Shown here in pieces: positions 35,912-48,400 of a DNA stretch of 64,000 nucleotides. Position 1 is the stretch's first letter, and each line of letters starts with the position of its first letter. A model generated the notes under the pieces. That model worked only from the letters and a program-made list of their open reading frames with translations. It was not told where the DNA came from and did not search any database. Location of the stretch: contig OX345642.1 in assembly GCA_947044365.1 (NCBI GenBank), forward strand, positions 6,301,507 through 6,365,506, given 5' to 3'. Source of the stretch: Petrosia ficiformis (lineage: Eukaryota > Porifera > Demospongiae > Haplosclerida > Petrosiidae). A program made the position numbers and the translations under genes.

Positions 35912-38330
35912 TCCCTTTACGAAAATTGGTATGTTATTAAAATAACCCATGGTATACACAGCACCATAAATAATTTGATTCCTCATGCTTTTGTACAGGT
36001 TAGCTAGCTAATGTTTTTAAGGCTAAAATGCATTGTGAATTAGAGTTATTCAGGCAGGGTAATTAGAATACGCAAGAATGTTGGATAATTAAAACGACAG
36101 TATTAGTATTCTATGTAATATGTTTATGCATTGTTCTATACAACTAATTAACCAACATGGCGCTATTAACATGTATAAAGGAAAGAGTTTAAACATAAAC
36201 ATTAGGTGAACAAGATGTATGGTGAAAAAAGTTATCCGCTTTGTGGTGTCCAACATTCATTGTTCATGCTGACTTTCTCATGCTTGCAATTGAAACACAA
36301 CAGCCTTTTATGATTATCTACTCTCCTTACTTTTGTGACCAATTTTGTGTAGAACTTGGGAATATATTTTAGCTAGAACAGCTATTAGTTCCAGTTTCTA
36401 TGCAAGTTACAAGCAGCTTTCTTCCTGCTTGAGCGCGCGTTCTATTAATTGATCGAACCCCCCCAGAATGATGCATTTTCCTACAGATACAATGCATATG
36501 TGACACAAATAATATATATTCAACCCCATGGAGGCAATTATAAGGATGGGCCCCTACGAGCCATGAAATGGGTTTACAGTTTACACAGTCATGCACATTA
36601 CAATAGCTTAACATTACTTTACTGTACTTCAGCCTCCTAGAAATATAATTATAATTGCTATAGTTTAAGGTATATATGTGCTGTTACTCTTTCGTAGCCA
36701 GACCAGACTTACTCAGTAGTAGATTGGGTCTGGCTACACACGACTAATATGCTGTACTTATGGCCCACTGAACCATCCCTATAATATCACAGAGAATAGA
36801 GTACTCTATTATCTATAATAATAACATAATAGTGTCACATTCGCAAGTATGCGTTGTATAATTGCATCATTTCAGGGGCAGGGGGCTAGTCAGATAAAAG
36901 CATCTGACAGTGTGTGGTAGGTACGTACCCTCTGTAAGATGTTTTTGATCTTGATGATTTTACACAACAAATCAGTGAAAATATTCTTTAATTAACATTA
37001 ATTCCAGTGGTAAAAATGGACTGTTTGTCTCATCATTGGTTGTTCTAAAGCACAGGAAAGGTTGTGTACTTTTGAGAGAAGAATAGCAACATATGTTAAC
37101 AGACAGCATTGTTGAACTATCAATCATAACATCATTTTTGGACTTGTTTACATACATGTACGTGTAATTATGTATGACACAAATCACTTAATTATGAGTA
37201 CCTACACCATTTTAAGGAAAGAGTATATTTAAATCAGTTTGTGATTAAATCAAAAATGAATGATACTGTTGTTTTTACAATGACATGTCATGTATATGTA
37301 ATTGTATCATATACATGTGTTAGTATTATAATACATTTTGTTGACTTATACTCCAACATTATAATTTACATAGCTCAGTAACACACTTATAATTGTACCA
37401 CATGTATGTAATTCTTATACCGAGAAAGAAATGTGAGAAATGAAAAATAACTGTACATCATTTGTATTCTGCCATTATTTATCATTTGCATTAGAAGATA
37501 AAAGTATCTGACAGTGTGTGGTAGGTACGTACTCTCTAAGATTTTTTTTGATCTTGATGAGTTTAAAATACAAATCAGTGACTAGTCGCTACATGTATGT
37601 GTAGCGACTAGTCACAATTGCAATACAATATAATATTTGAGGTCAATTGAAATCTCTGGTAATATATACAAATAAGTTAAAACTTACAATATATTGAGTA
37701 TTTTTATAACTAACAATACCTTTTAGATGCCCAGAGATCTTTGTTAAAGTATAGAACCGGCGAGTAGCAAAACTGGCAAAATCTTTTTTATAAAAATAGA
37801 TTTCTACCTTTCTGGAGCTATTAAAGTAGTTGTAGCACAAATACAAATTTATTTTAAGTTAAATTCAGGGGAACAAACTTCGTACTGTTCTGTTTCTTGA
37901 CCTAGACAACGAATACTATCAGCCATTACAGCAACCTACTTATGATAGGACACAGCTAGAGTAAAGGCAAAACACAAAGAAGTGATACTTATGTACGGTT
38001 GTTATGTGGAAGTGGTATTTCATTTTGTTGCCAAAGACATCTTGTTCCTGTGCTTTTTCGGTTTTGACCTACATATTCTTTCATTTTTTAAAATGTTTTT
38101 TTTTATTATTCTTGTACAGTCATAATTGCATTAACACCTCACCATACATATGTAGTCACAACTCACAATTATGATCATAGAAGTTAGTCTTTTGTGTTAA
38201 TCAATTTATATGATTGAACATTCTCTTTCATTTAAACATAACACCTATTTCACTTACAACATTGTCCACAGTCCCACAAGAAGTAGCAGTATATAGTAAA
38301 CTATTGCGAGCTTCTATCTCCTCTATGATT
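35912..38330. other. Repeat-rich intergenic DNA
   Basis: No supported gene. Noted: a GCTTTGTGGTGTCCAACATT segment near 36238 related to 35475 and 3545; an 80-bp direct repeat starting ATCTGACAGTGTGTGGTAGG at 36902 and 37508; the hairpin at 37578-37615; and a partial fold-back MITE around 37960-38060 (ACTTATGTACGGTTGTTATG). Confidence 0.5.
37578..37615. repeat. Perfect 16-bp-arm hairpin
   Basis: GTGACTAGTCGCTACA is followed by a 6-nt TGTATG spacer and its exact reverse complement. It sits at the end of the second 80-bp direct-repeat copy. No gene adjoins it. Confidence 0.9.
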
Positions 38331-38331
38331 A

Positions 38332-39166
38332 GCACATCTCTACTTTACTGATTCATTAAATCAAGTTACGTTACATGTACCAATTACATCCTCTCAGCCT
38401 AGTGAGAACAAGCATTATAAAGCACATTGTATTCTTGATTTAGAGTGCTTTTATGAGTTCTTGCAACAAGGTTTCGAAGAGTTGTATCAAATGACGTCAT
38501 GGGCTCACATGAACTAATGTAAATGACTACTTGTCAAACAAATAGGTGTTCACATGCCTAATGATGTCATTAAGTTACCAAGCATAGTAAACGTTGCAAG
38601 AACTTACAAAAGTGCTGTACTTAATATTTCACTCAGAACAACCTCTACCCCTTCCATTCGTAAATACGGTACTAGTATACCTGACTGATTAATTGTAACA
38701 TTTCACTGAGCACTAATCTAAATCTTCTCTTTATCCCTCCTCTCTCAAACTCAGTTAGTATTCTATTTTCTAGTGAAGAAACCAGTACACTTTCGCTTCT
38801 TAATTGTTCTTCTCCTGGACGCAATTTCTTCAGCAGCTGTTGTTTTTTTATTGCGTCATGTTTCAATTCAGCAAAATCCAATTGTAAGTATTTCTGAACT
38901 CTATTAATTAACAGGTTCTATATCCAGTAATAAAGAATGGAGTGCCTTCTTGTATCGTACCCATGTGACTGTTGGATTCTGATTGGTCGGTGTTGGCTGA
39001 AACACTACTTTGCATAGCAACGGAAGAAATGGATTTAATACACTCCTAGGATGCTCCTATAATTTGGAAATGCTTCCTGAGAGAACGGCAGAGAATATAT
39101 GAGGGCTTGGATGCTCCATATTTACATTTCAACTTTCAAGTACATCCAACTATTGAGCATGCGCAT
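38332..39166 (-). pseudogene. Duplicated INTS2 exon 1, broken
   Basis: Homologous to 30476-31257, covering the start of intron 1, the whole of exon 1 and the start region, with few substitutions. A 4-bp TTAA-type insertion at about 38905-38910 puts stop codons in the INTS2 frame right after Glu-Pro-Val-Asn, and the first ATG is followed by a stop. The splice donor (CAG-GTATAC at about 38692) is intact, so it could still serve as an untranslated first exon. It ends about 95 bp from the RTTN start codon. Confidence 0.85.
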
Positions 39167-39259
39167 AACGTTTAATGTGGCGGGATATCGGCGGGAAAGT
39201 AGGAGACGCAGCCTAATAGCGCAGGTGGTCAACAATAACAAAACAGTTTGCCTAATACT
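39150..39259. promoter_or_regulatory. RTTN promoter, probably once bidirectional with INTS2
   Basis: The short gap between the INTS2 exon-1 copy and the RTTN ATG holds GAGCATGCGCAT (39155-39166, also present at the active INTS2 start) and GGCGGGAAA (39190-39198), which fits an E2F site, a common regulator of centriole and cell-cycle genes. GC content is locally raised. Use of these sites is inference. Confidence 0.5.
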
Positions 39260-39390
39260 ATGGCTAATAGCCTGAGTTGTGGGAGGGAACAAATGGAAAA
39301 GCTACAGTTAACTCCAGAAATAGAGAGTCCTGCATTGCCAGGAGCAACGAAAGATAATGGACTAAAGGAGTTGTTAAAGAAAATTGGTAA

Positions 39391-39435
<45 letters not shown>

Positions 39436-42400
39436 TATATTTACCTCTCAAATTCCTGCCTGTAATCATGGTATATATATATATTCATTCCTTTGCATTT
39501 GTTATCATGAGGTCTTCTTGCTCATTTGTATGGTCAGATTTAATTCATAATTTGTCTGGCAAACTTTGTCAAATTTGAATAAATCACATGCTTTACGGGT
39601 GAATGAAATAGGTTTGTCTAAAGTTAGGCACTAGTAATTGCTTACACTGCTGGTTAGTGGACGTGGTGAAATGAATATCATTAATGAGCTCGGAGATAAG
39701 CCCACAATCACAGTAGATCAGGCTGGGAAATAAAATGAGCATTATCCAGGAAGAGATGGTTGTGGGGAGAGGAAAGGAGACGAGAGAAGGATTACTGTAT
39801 CTACTTTGTTCTGATTTTAACCCTTGACAAGAGACCCTATGGTTTGACAAATTTGGGACCCTAGCCATTATGGTTTCTCAACCATGCCTGCTTGCCGGCA
39901 CTTTAAGTTATAAATTACCAGTAACCATTACTTTACACATTTCCAATAAAATATACATGTAGCTCAGTATTGTATATAAATGTAGCTATGTGAATATTTA
40001 CTAAAATTAGACACTAAATTTGGTACCTGCAAAACAGTGGTCACCTTGGTAGTTGTGTGGAGAGTGAATATATATACATGTATGACCTGTTTTCTAAACT
40101 ATAGGTCATCCTATAGTAGATGTACGTACGAGAGCTTTACAAAGTCTTGTGTTTAAACTGACCAATCAGATTATTCAGTTAAATGATCTGGTACACGATC
40201 GTGTATTTTTGAAGAATCTTCTGGAATGGTTCAATATGGAGGAATGGACATGTGAAACACAGGTTATACAACTGTTAGGTTCTCTCACTCAGGTATGATA
40301 TGTTTATGTCATTTTGAAGGCTAACTGCATTGTATATCTCATACTATACGCTGAGTATATACAAAGATGCTAAGTACAAAGCAGTTTTAAACTGCAGTAT
40401 ACATGCACACTACATAATTTATGTATAATTATTTTCAATACATACAGTACATACACTGTATGTATGTACATGTCTTCAGTGTTTTTGATAAGCTCATATG
40501 GTCCACCATTGGCCCAAAGAGCTTCTTATTTGGCACTGCACAGTTCTCTTTTTGGGCCAGATGGCACAGTTTTTTATGATTATATTTTGTTAATTGGCTC
40601 AATATGTATTCCCAATGGCACACAAGCTAACCATTGTTGAGCCAATTTAGCTCATGCTTCAAAACGTATCAAAAACTCTGATGTACTTGTATATGTACGT
40701 ACATGTACATGTATATTGATGTATACATGAATGTACATGTACATGTATACATGTATGTAAATGTTTGTTTCTTGTCATACAGAATGAAGCTGCTGCTGTC
40801 TTTCTGGTAAATATTGGTGGAGTAGAATTCATATCACAGCTCCGGCCACATTTAGATTCATCTCTACATCCCAGTGTCGATGAGATCATAGAAAATCTTT
40901 TAAAGCTACCATCATCTTCAATTGAGTCACATGATGAGAGTAAAGAAGACAGGGAATTCCATACAGGAACTTCTCAGTCTGGTACCGATTCCATAACATC
41001 TACTGAAACCTGTACTACCAATAGCACTATTGCAACAAATGATAGCCTCATACCCATGCCGCTATCCTCAAACTCATACCATGTTACATATCACAATTCC
41101 CTCTCTGAGCATTATTTACTTCAAACGGGAGGTGATCATATAACCACACTCACTGACTCTATTTGCATGTCAAGTACCACTTCTACTACGAAAGGACAGA
41201 TTACAGATTACAAATACGAAATTTTTAATCATGTGACTAATCCTCGTAATTCCTCCAGTCACATGACTAGTGATTCTGAATCATCCAGCACAATGACAAC
41301 TGGAAGAAAAAGGGATGTGTTCCCGTGGTTACTAATTTCAAAGGTGGATCATCATATACTGGATACCACAATAAGGTTGTATGCATTATAATTATACATG
41401 TATATGTACATGTGTGTACTTGTACATTGTACATGTACATTGTATGTAATATTTATATGTCAACTGAATGACTGCTACTTTAATTTTATAGTCGTCTGAA
41501 GTCTTCAAGCAAGAGTATATCAGAAACCTGCTCCTTTATTAAAAATGTGTTATTAAAGGACTTTCCTCCTCAACTGTTTCTACAAAGACCAACTCTTATT
41601 CAGGTACAAATACATGTAAATGTACATGTACAATAGTATATACTATATATTGTATATGTACATTTACCTCGTATATTACATGTACATGTAGATGTACATT
41701 ATATGTGCACTGTACATGTAACCAAACACATTCATGTACATGTACACATGTACAATGTACATGTACATGTACTTGCTACATGTACAACTACACATATACA
41801 TGTGTACGGGTGTATTATATTAATTATGTACATGTACCATATTGATACACAGGTTCTACTCAATCATATGTCAGTTTCTGAGTCTACCACAGCATCTATT
41901 GATCTAGTGACTCAGTTATCAATACTAGACTGTCTTCTTGTACTGTCAGAGAGACTCAAGAAGACTTTAGAATTATCATACTATAATATTCTAACCAATG
42001 ATATGAAAGATAAGATAACCATGTCCAATAATTTCCACACCCCTTCATCTACTCCAGACCTGGAGTCACTTCCTCATGAGTCTCTACTCCTACTCATCTC
42101 ACGTAAACTAGATATAACAGGTTTCTCTGAACTCGTATTATCAAAAGTCTTGAAGTTTTTATCAATGTGTATTGACACTCACTTACCATGGCTGAACATT
42201 GAGGATAATGATATTTTAATTGATACACTAGTGGGTGTGGTCTGTGTTACAATGAGATTAGTGATCTCTCTGTGTGATCTTATTATGATTAGTGTTAATG
42301 AAGATGAAGAAGAATCCATCAGGAAGGTATTGTACTTGCATTTCAACATGTTTACATGTGCATGTGCAAGTACATGTACATGTATAATTTTAATGTATAC

Positions 42401-45400
42401 ATTTATACATTTACATGTATGTGTACATGTATACATGTACATGAGGTTATTGTCACCCATCTATTATTTAGCAGTGGACATACATGTACATGTAGTAAAA
42501 GGTCATCTTCAAATCTTTTCCACATACATGTATGTATACATGTACGTCTTTTCTACAATTTACAGGTGCATACACTGTACATGTACATGTATATTTATAC
42601 AAGTTACTAATTAACAACATACATGTACATACATACATTGTGTATATATGTATATTGTTTTGTATCATTTCTTAGATTTCCCAGTCAATTGATCATCTAT
42701 GTGTATCACTATCTCAATATATTTCTAAAATGAGAAGAGCTAAACAAAGTGGTATTATACCACATAATCTACTAAAAGTCATCTGTCCTGTGATGATAGT
42801 TAATGGTGTATACTTCTCTAAAGTATTATCCTGCTGTATTCCATGTAATAAGGTATATCCATGTACATGTATGCATATACAAGTATATGTACACTTACAT
42901 GTATACTAGCATATACAATGTACATGTACTACTGTTCATAATAACAGGCAAGCAGTTATTAATCACTATGGCAACATGCACTGTAGATATGCAATGCTGT
43001 ATAATGTACATGTATGTACATGTATGTGTGTGATAAATGTGTGTAATAAATGCATACATGTACATGTACAATTGTACATGTTCATATACATGTACATATA
43101 CAATCTCTTTGTTCATATAGACATTGAGTGCTCTCTCTCCTGTTTCCTGTTCTGTATTGACGGAAGTGTTTACTAATCCAACTCTTAGTGTGATGTGTTC
43201 TTCATTTCATACAACACTCATGCCTTACTTACAATGTATTGATAAAGGGACAGCAAAGGTACATGTACATAACATTGTATACACATGTACATGTACATGT
43301 GTGTACATTTATAATTCATACTACACTTTAGTACATACATGTACATTGTACATGTACATGTACTTGTGCTTATAATCATAGTTCTTAGTGTTTACTCAAG
43401 TACTCAAGCTCAGTTGACTGTGCTATACTATGTACATATGTACAATGTATGTACTTGAGGTACTAAAAGGGTTGTAGTTTTAGTTTATTATTGGTAAAGT
43501 CTACTGTAGTGAGTTATACATGTACTGTACATTGTAGTTATTACAGTACACCTGTAATATACATGTACATGTAGTTTACAAGAGTCACGTTCCCTTACTA
43601 AAAGGGGTTTAGTTACATGTACATGTACATGTATACATACATGTATACACATGTACATAAATGTATATTAACTCTAACTTCAGCTTCATGATAATGAGGA
43701 GTTGATGAAGAGATCATTTCAATCAGTTTATACATATCTAACACACATGAAGTCTTGTGATATTAAGACTCTTTTAATATCTGCTGAGACAAGTTTGTCG
43801 GGAATGTATTTTAATTTTGGACTGGAAGAGAAGACTATCGTGGAGCATGTTGTGAAGTTATGCTTTAAAAAGTAAGTCTTTGTAACCATTATACATGTAC
43901 ATGTACAAGACTACATGTACATGTACATACATGTACACATGTATGTACACATGTTTATGTCAATAAATAGTCAACATACAGTAACAGTAATTACCTTAGT
44001 TCTACTGTCAGTATAGTATAGTAATTAGTGTCTCACTACTGTGGTGTTGAATTGACAAGTATACCAATTACTGTCAAAACTACTGTTGAACTACTGTAGT
44101 GTGGAATTCAAACTACTGAGTAATTACTGTACTGTATGGTGACTTTTTATTGACGTACATGTACATTGTACATATACAAAACTAGTCTTGAAAACTATTG
44201 ATTATTATTGAATATTAATTTATATTTCAGTATTATAAATGATCAAGATCCACACACAACCACACAATGTCACAACCTACTATTATCACTATTGTCTCAT
44301 GGAGAGGAGAATATCACTGCTTTGACATATTATACATTAAAAGTGAGTGTGTCTATACATGTACATGTACATGTACATTGTACTATACATTGTACTTTTA
44401 CATGTACAATGCTATAGTACATATACATTGTAGATCATACATGTACTGTATATATCCTTCACACGCTTACATGTACATGTACATGTGTATATGTATATGA
44501 TTTGACATAATGGTTGAATTCTGAAGTGTTGATATGACATGTACATGATGTTATCAGAGATGTAGAAAGAAAGACACCTGAGGCAATGGAAAAATGAAAA
44601 ATGAGAGTTGCCTCAGGTGGGATTCGAACCCACGACACTCTGTACAGAGTGTCGTGGGTTCGAATCCCATTTTTCCATTGCCTCAGGTGTCTTTCTTTCT
44701 ACATCTCTGATAACATCATGTACATGTCATATCAACACTTCAGAATTCAACCATTATGTCAAATCATATACACATGTACATGTACATGTAAGTGTGTGAA
44801 GGCTATATACAGTACATGTATGATCTACAATGTATATGTACTATAGCATTGCTCTACCAACTGAGCTACCAAGGCAGCTCAGCTGGCAGGGTCCGAATCA
44901 AACATCTCATACGCCAGTGAGAACAGGCTAACTTAATACTAGGCAGTAGGTGAGGCCAGGGTAATGAAACCACCAAAGACACCAACACCAAACCTAAGCA
45001 TGTATACATGATGTTATCAGAGATGTAGAAAGAATGTACATGTACATGTAATACTATATGCTTTTTTGCAGATGTCACATCTGTATATGTCTGTTAATTA
45101 CATTGTATCACTAGGAATGTCTTCAATCTCTTAAAAGACCAGAATCAGTTACTGGTATGATAAGAAGTCTCTTCACTTCAAATTTCATCAGTCAGTTGTG
45201 TTGCCATGGTATCTTATGTGGTACTAATGAGTCTGTATTAAATGCAAGAATTATTTTGTGTTATTTATTAAAACACCTGAACAGACAAACTGATAAATTG
45301 AAGGAACAACTATGGAAGGAATTAAAATGTGTTCTACCTTTCATTGAGGTACAGTTATACTATACTACATGTACCCTCTTGATAGAATGATTATTAATGT

Positions 45401-48400
45401 CTTTAACTACATACATGTACATGTACCCTCTTGATAGAATGATTATTAATGCCTTTAACTACATACATGTACATGTACTTTTACATTTATGATTCCCTTA
45501 AAAGGCATATACATGTAGTAATGGATACATGTACATTTTTCTGCCCACGCTGTTTGGCACTGGTCGGGAATAACCACCACTCAGCATGAATTAACCACCA
45601 TTCAGATGAATTAACTACCTATCAGATAATACATACATGTGTATAATTATACAGATATAGGCTGAATTAAGTATATACATGTATTGGGGAAACAGCACTA
45701 AATGCATGTTAGAATCCAACCACCACTCTAAATATCCTCCTGACCAGAACATACATGTATTACATGTACATGTACATGTTTCTATTTTTATGTGCTCTAC
45801 AGTTAACTCTTCTTCAATATACTTTACTTTACAGTAGTACTACATGTACATACATGTACAGTACATGTAGAATTGCAGATATGGAAAACTTACATTTAAT
45901 TTGAGAGATTACAGTCTAACTATCTACAGTTGTTGGTAGTATACATATTTGTACAGTAATATTCAAATCTCTATTATATAGTATACATTGTACATGTATG
46001 TACAATTGTACATGTATATATACATGTATACTTATATATTTATTCTCTTTAGTGTTGTTGTTCTATGGATAATGAAGTTTTGGGTGTGGTAAACACTCTT
46101 ATAAACCACACCCCTTCTTTCTTATCTCCCGAAGAGAGGCTCTGTTCTCTACTAAGAATAATGTTCTCTAAATCACCAGAGTATGTGGTGGTTCTACACA
46201 TGTACACCTGTACATGTATTTGTATTTTAGAGTCTGTACATGTACATGTACATTTTTCTAAGTCCGTGTACATACTGAATCCATGTATGTACATGTATAT
46301 GTATGAACAGATGTACATTGTATGTGTACATGTACATGTCCTTACATGATGTACACAGATGTACATGTACACTGTACATGTTGACATAATGTACATGTAT
46401 TATTTTTTCAAAGACTATATTCCATAATTTTGTATTAATATTTTACATTTAGGATCCGATCTAAAATATCTACTCACCTCTTGAAATTACTAATTGAAGG
46501 GTCTGACCCCTCATGGAAATTATTGATATCAAATAGAACCAGTTTTCCATTCCATAATATACTAATATACACATCTGTATCATCACACAAATGTGAATTA
46601 AAAATCTCTACTTTTATACCACAAGTCAAATCTTCATCCACTTTTAAGGTTTGTTAATTATACATGTACATGTACATGTAAGTACTGTACATGTACTGTA
46701 ATATATTTTTTAATGAATACCAAGATGAATGGCATACATCTTTAGAGTACTTTATTGTACTTTAGTCTTACGATATAAACATACATGTACATATAGTATA
46801 TACATTTACATAACTCCAGGACAGGTTGGCCAGATCAGTTTTTTTTTTAATCCAGCCAAAGGACTACTTTTTTAATTTTAAGATATCATTTAAACATGTA
46901 CGTACATACAGTATTTCCATAAATACAATCGTATGCACATGTACATGCACATGTACATGTACATGTATTAATTAATTCAGTGCATCTACATTGTGTGTGT
47001 ATTAATATAAACTTATGATTATTTTTTAATTCCTCAGAAGGAAGATATCTCTAAATTGATGTCCATCCTTCAGTCTCCAAAAATGGATGCTATATTGAAG
47101 CAGTCAGCCTTAGAGCAGTTCAGTGTTCTACTACAAGGTATACATGTACAATGTACATGAACACATACAATTGATTTATTTTGATACTAAATGCTATTGC
47201 AAACACCTTTGATTTGATCTCACTTGATTTGTTTTGATTCAGATTGTTCACTTCATCAATATGCAATCGAAGAAGGTCTGCTAAAATGTATCCTAATAAT
47301 GATACATTCACATATTCAAAGTTTCAAGTCTGGTACCAAAGACAAGGAGGTACAGGTTCCAGGATTTTTAGCCCCCTTGATAACTTGTCTGCAGTTGTTG
47401 GCTCATGTTAGCTGTGATATAAGACATGTGTTATGTAGTGATGAGCACTTTCTCACTAACATGATCAAAAGTATGTTAAGATGTTATTATACATGTACAT
47501 GTATATACCAATAATTAAAATACAAAAAAAGGAATAATTGGAGAGGAACAGACATTCTGATATGAGATTTTACAGATAATCCAATATGGACAATCTACTG
47601 ATACCATTCTGATACTACTTCTACATATACATGTACTTTCTACTACATGTACATGTGTATACAAGCGTACAAGAACCCATGCTCAAACTATAGAAAGCAG
47701 CATCAATTCAGTAGTAATGTGTACAAGAACATTTGAAAGAGTAGAAAAGGAAATAATTATAAAATGCTGTTGAGTTTAAGACATGAGGAAGTCACCAGCA
47801 ATAATATCACAAAGCATGAAACCAACCATAGGGATACGTTTTTCTCCATAATTATACATGTACACTGTGACTCTTGTCTCAATAATTATGTATATGATCA
47901 TGTACACTGGACCATTAACTGTTGTTTGTAGCTTATACATGTACATGATGACTTAAAATGAAAAGAAAGAAAGACAGGCACCTGAGGCAAATAAAATGTA
48001 CATTTAAATTACAAGTACAGTTCACTTTTAAGCACCATTTTTTGAGCAGCTTGAAAGTAATTACTTAAGTAAACAAGAATTACATGTACTATCTAGAAGG
48101 CCTCATGATTGTGAAATAAAATAATAAAATATTGTATTGTATTGTATTGTTTTTTGTTGTTGTTTACAGGTGCTATTATCTATAGTGTATATGATGAAGT
48201 TTTGTTGCTGATATCTCAATTAATAGCTCTACTGGTGTTCTCTACTGTAGCTAAATTCACTAACCCTCCGAATAAAAATGGAATTAGAATACCTGAAATA
48301 CTTATGAAATGGTAGGTGAAGTTGAAAATAAATGTACATGTACATACATACATGTCAGAAATTGATACAGGATTTTATACCCCTCAGGGGGGGGGGGGAC

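Noticed and set aside
38672..38881. A separate small gene at 38.7-38.9 kb
   Set aside because: It is the 3' part of the duplicated INTS2 exon 1, cut off upstream by an in-frame stop from a 4-bp insertion.
45072..45114. Alternative upstream acceptor for RTTN exon 10 (TTTTTTGCAG at 45072)
   Set aside because: It is a good acceptor sequence, but it does not give the phase needed to join exon 9 to the conserved reading frame.
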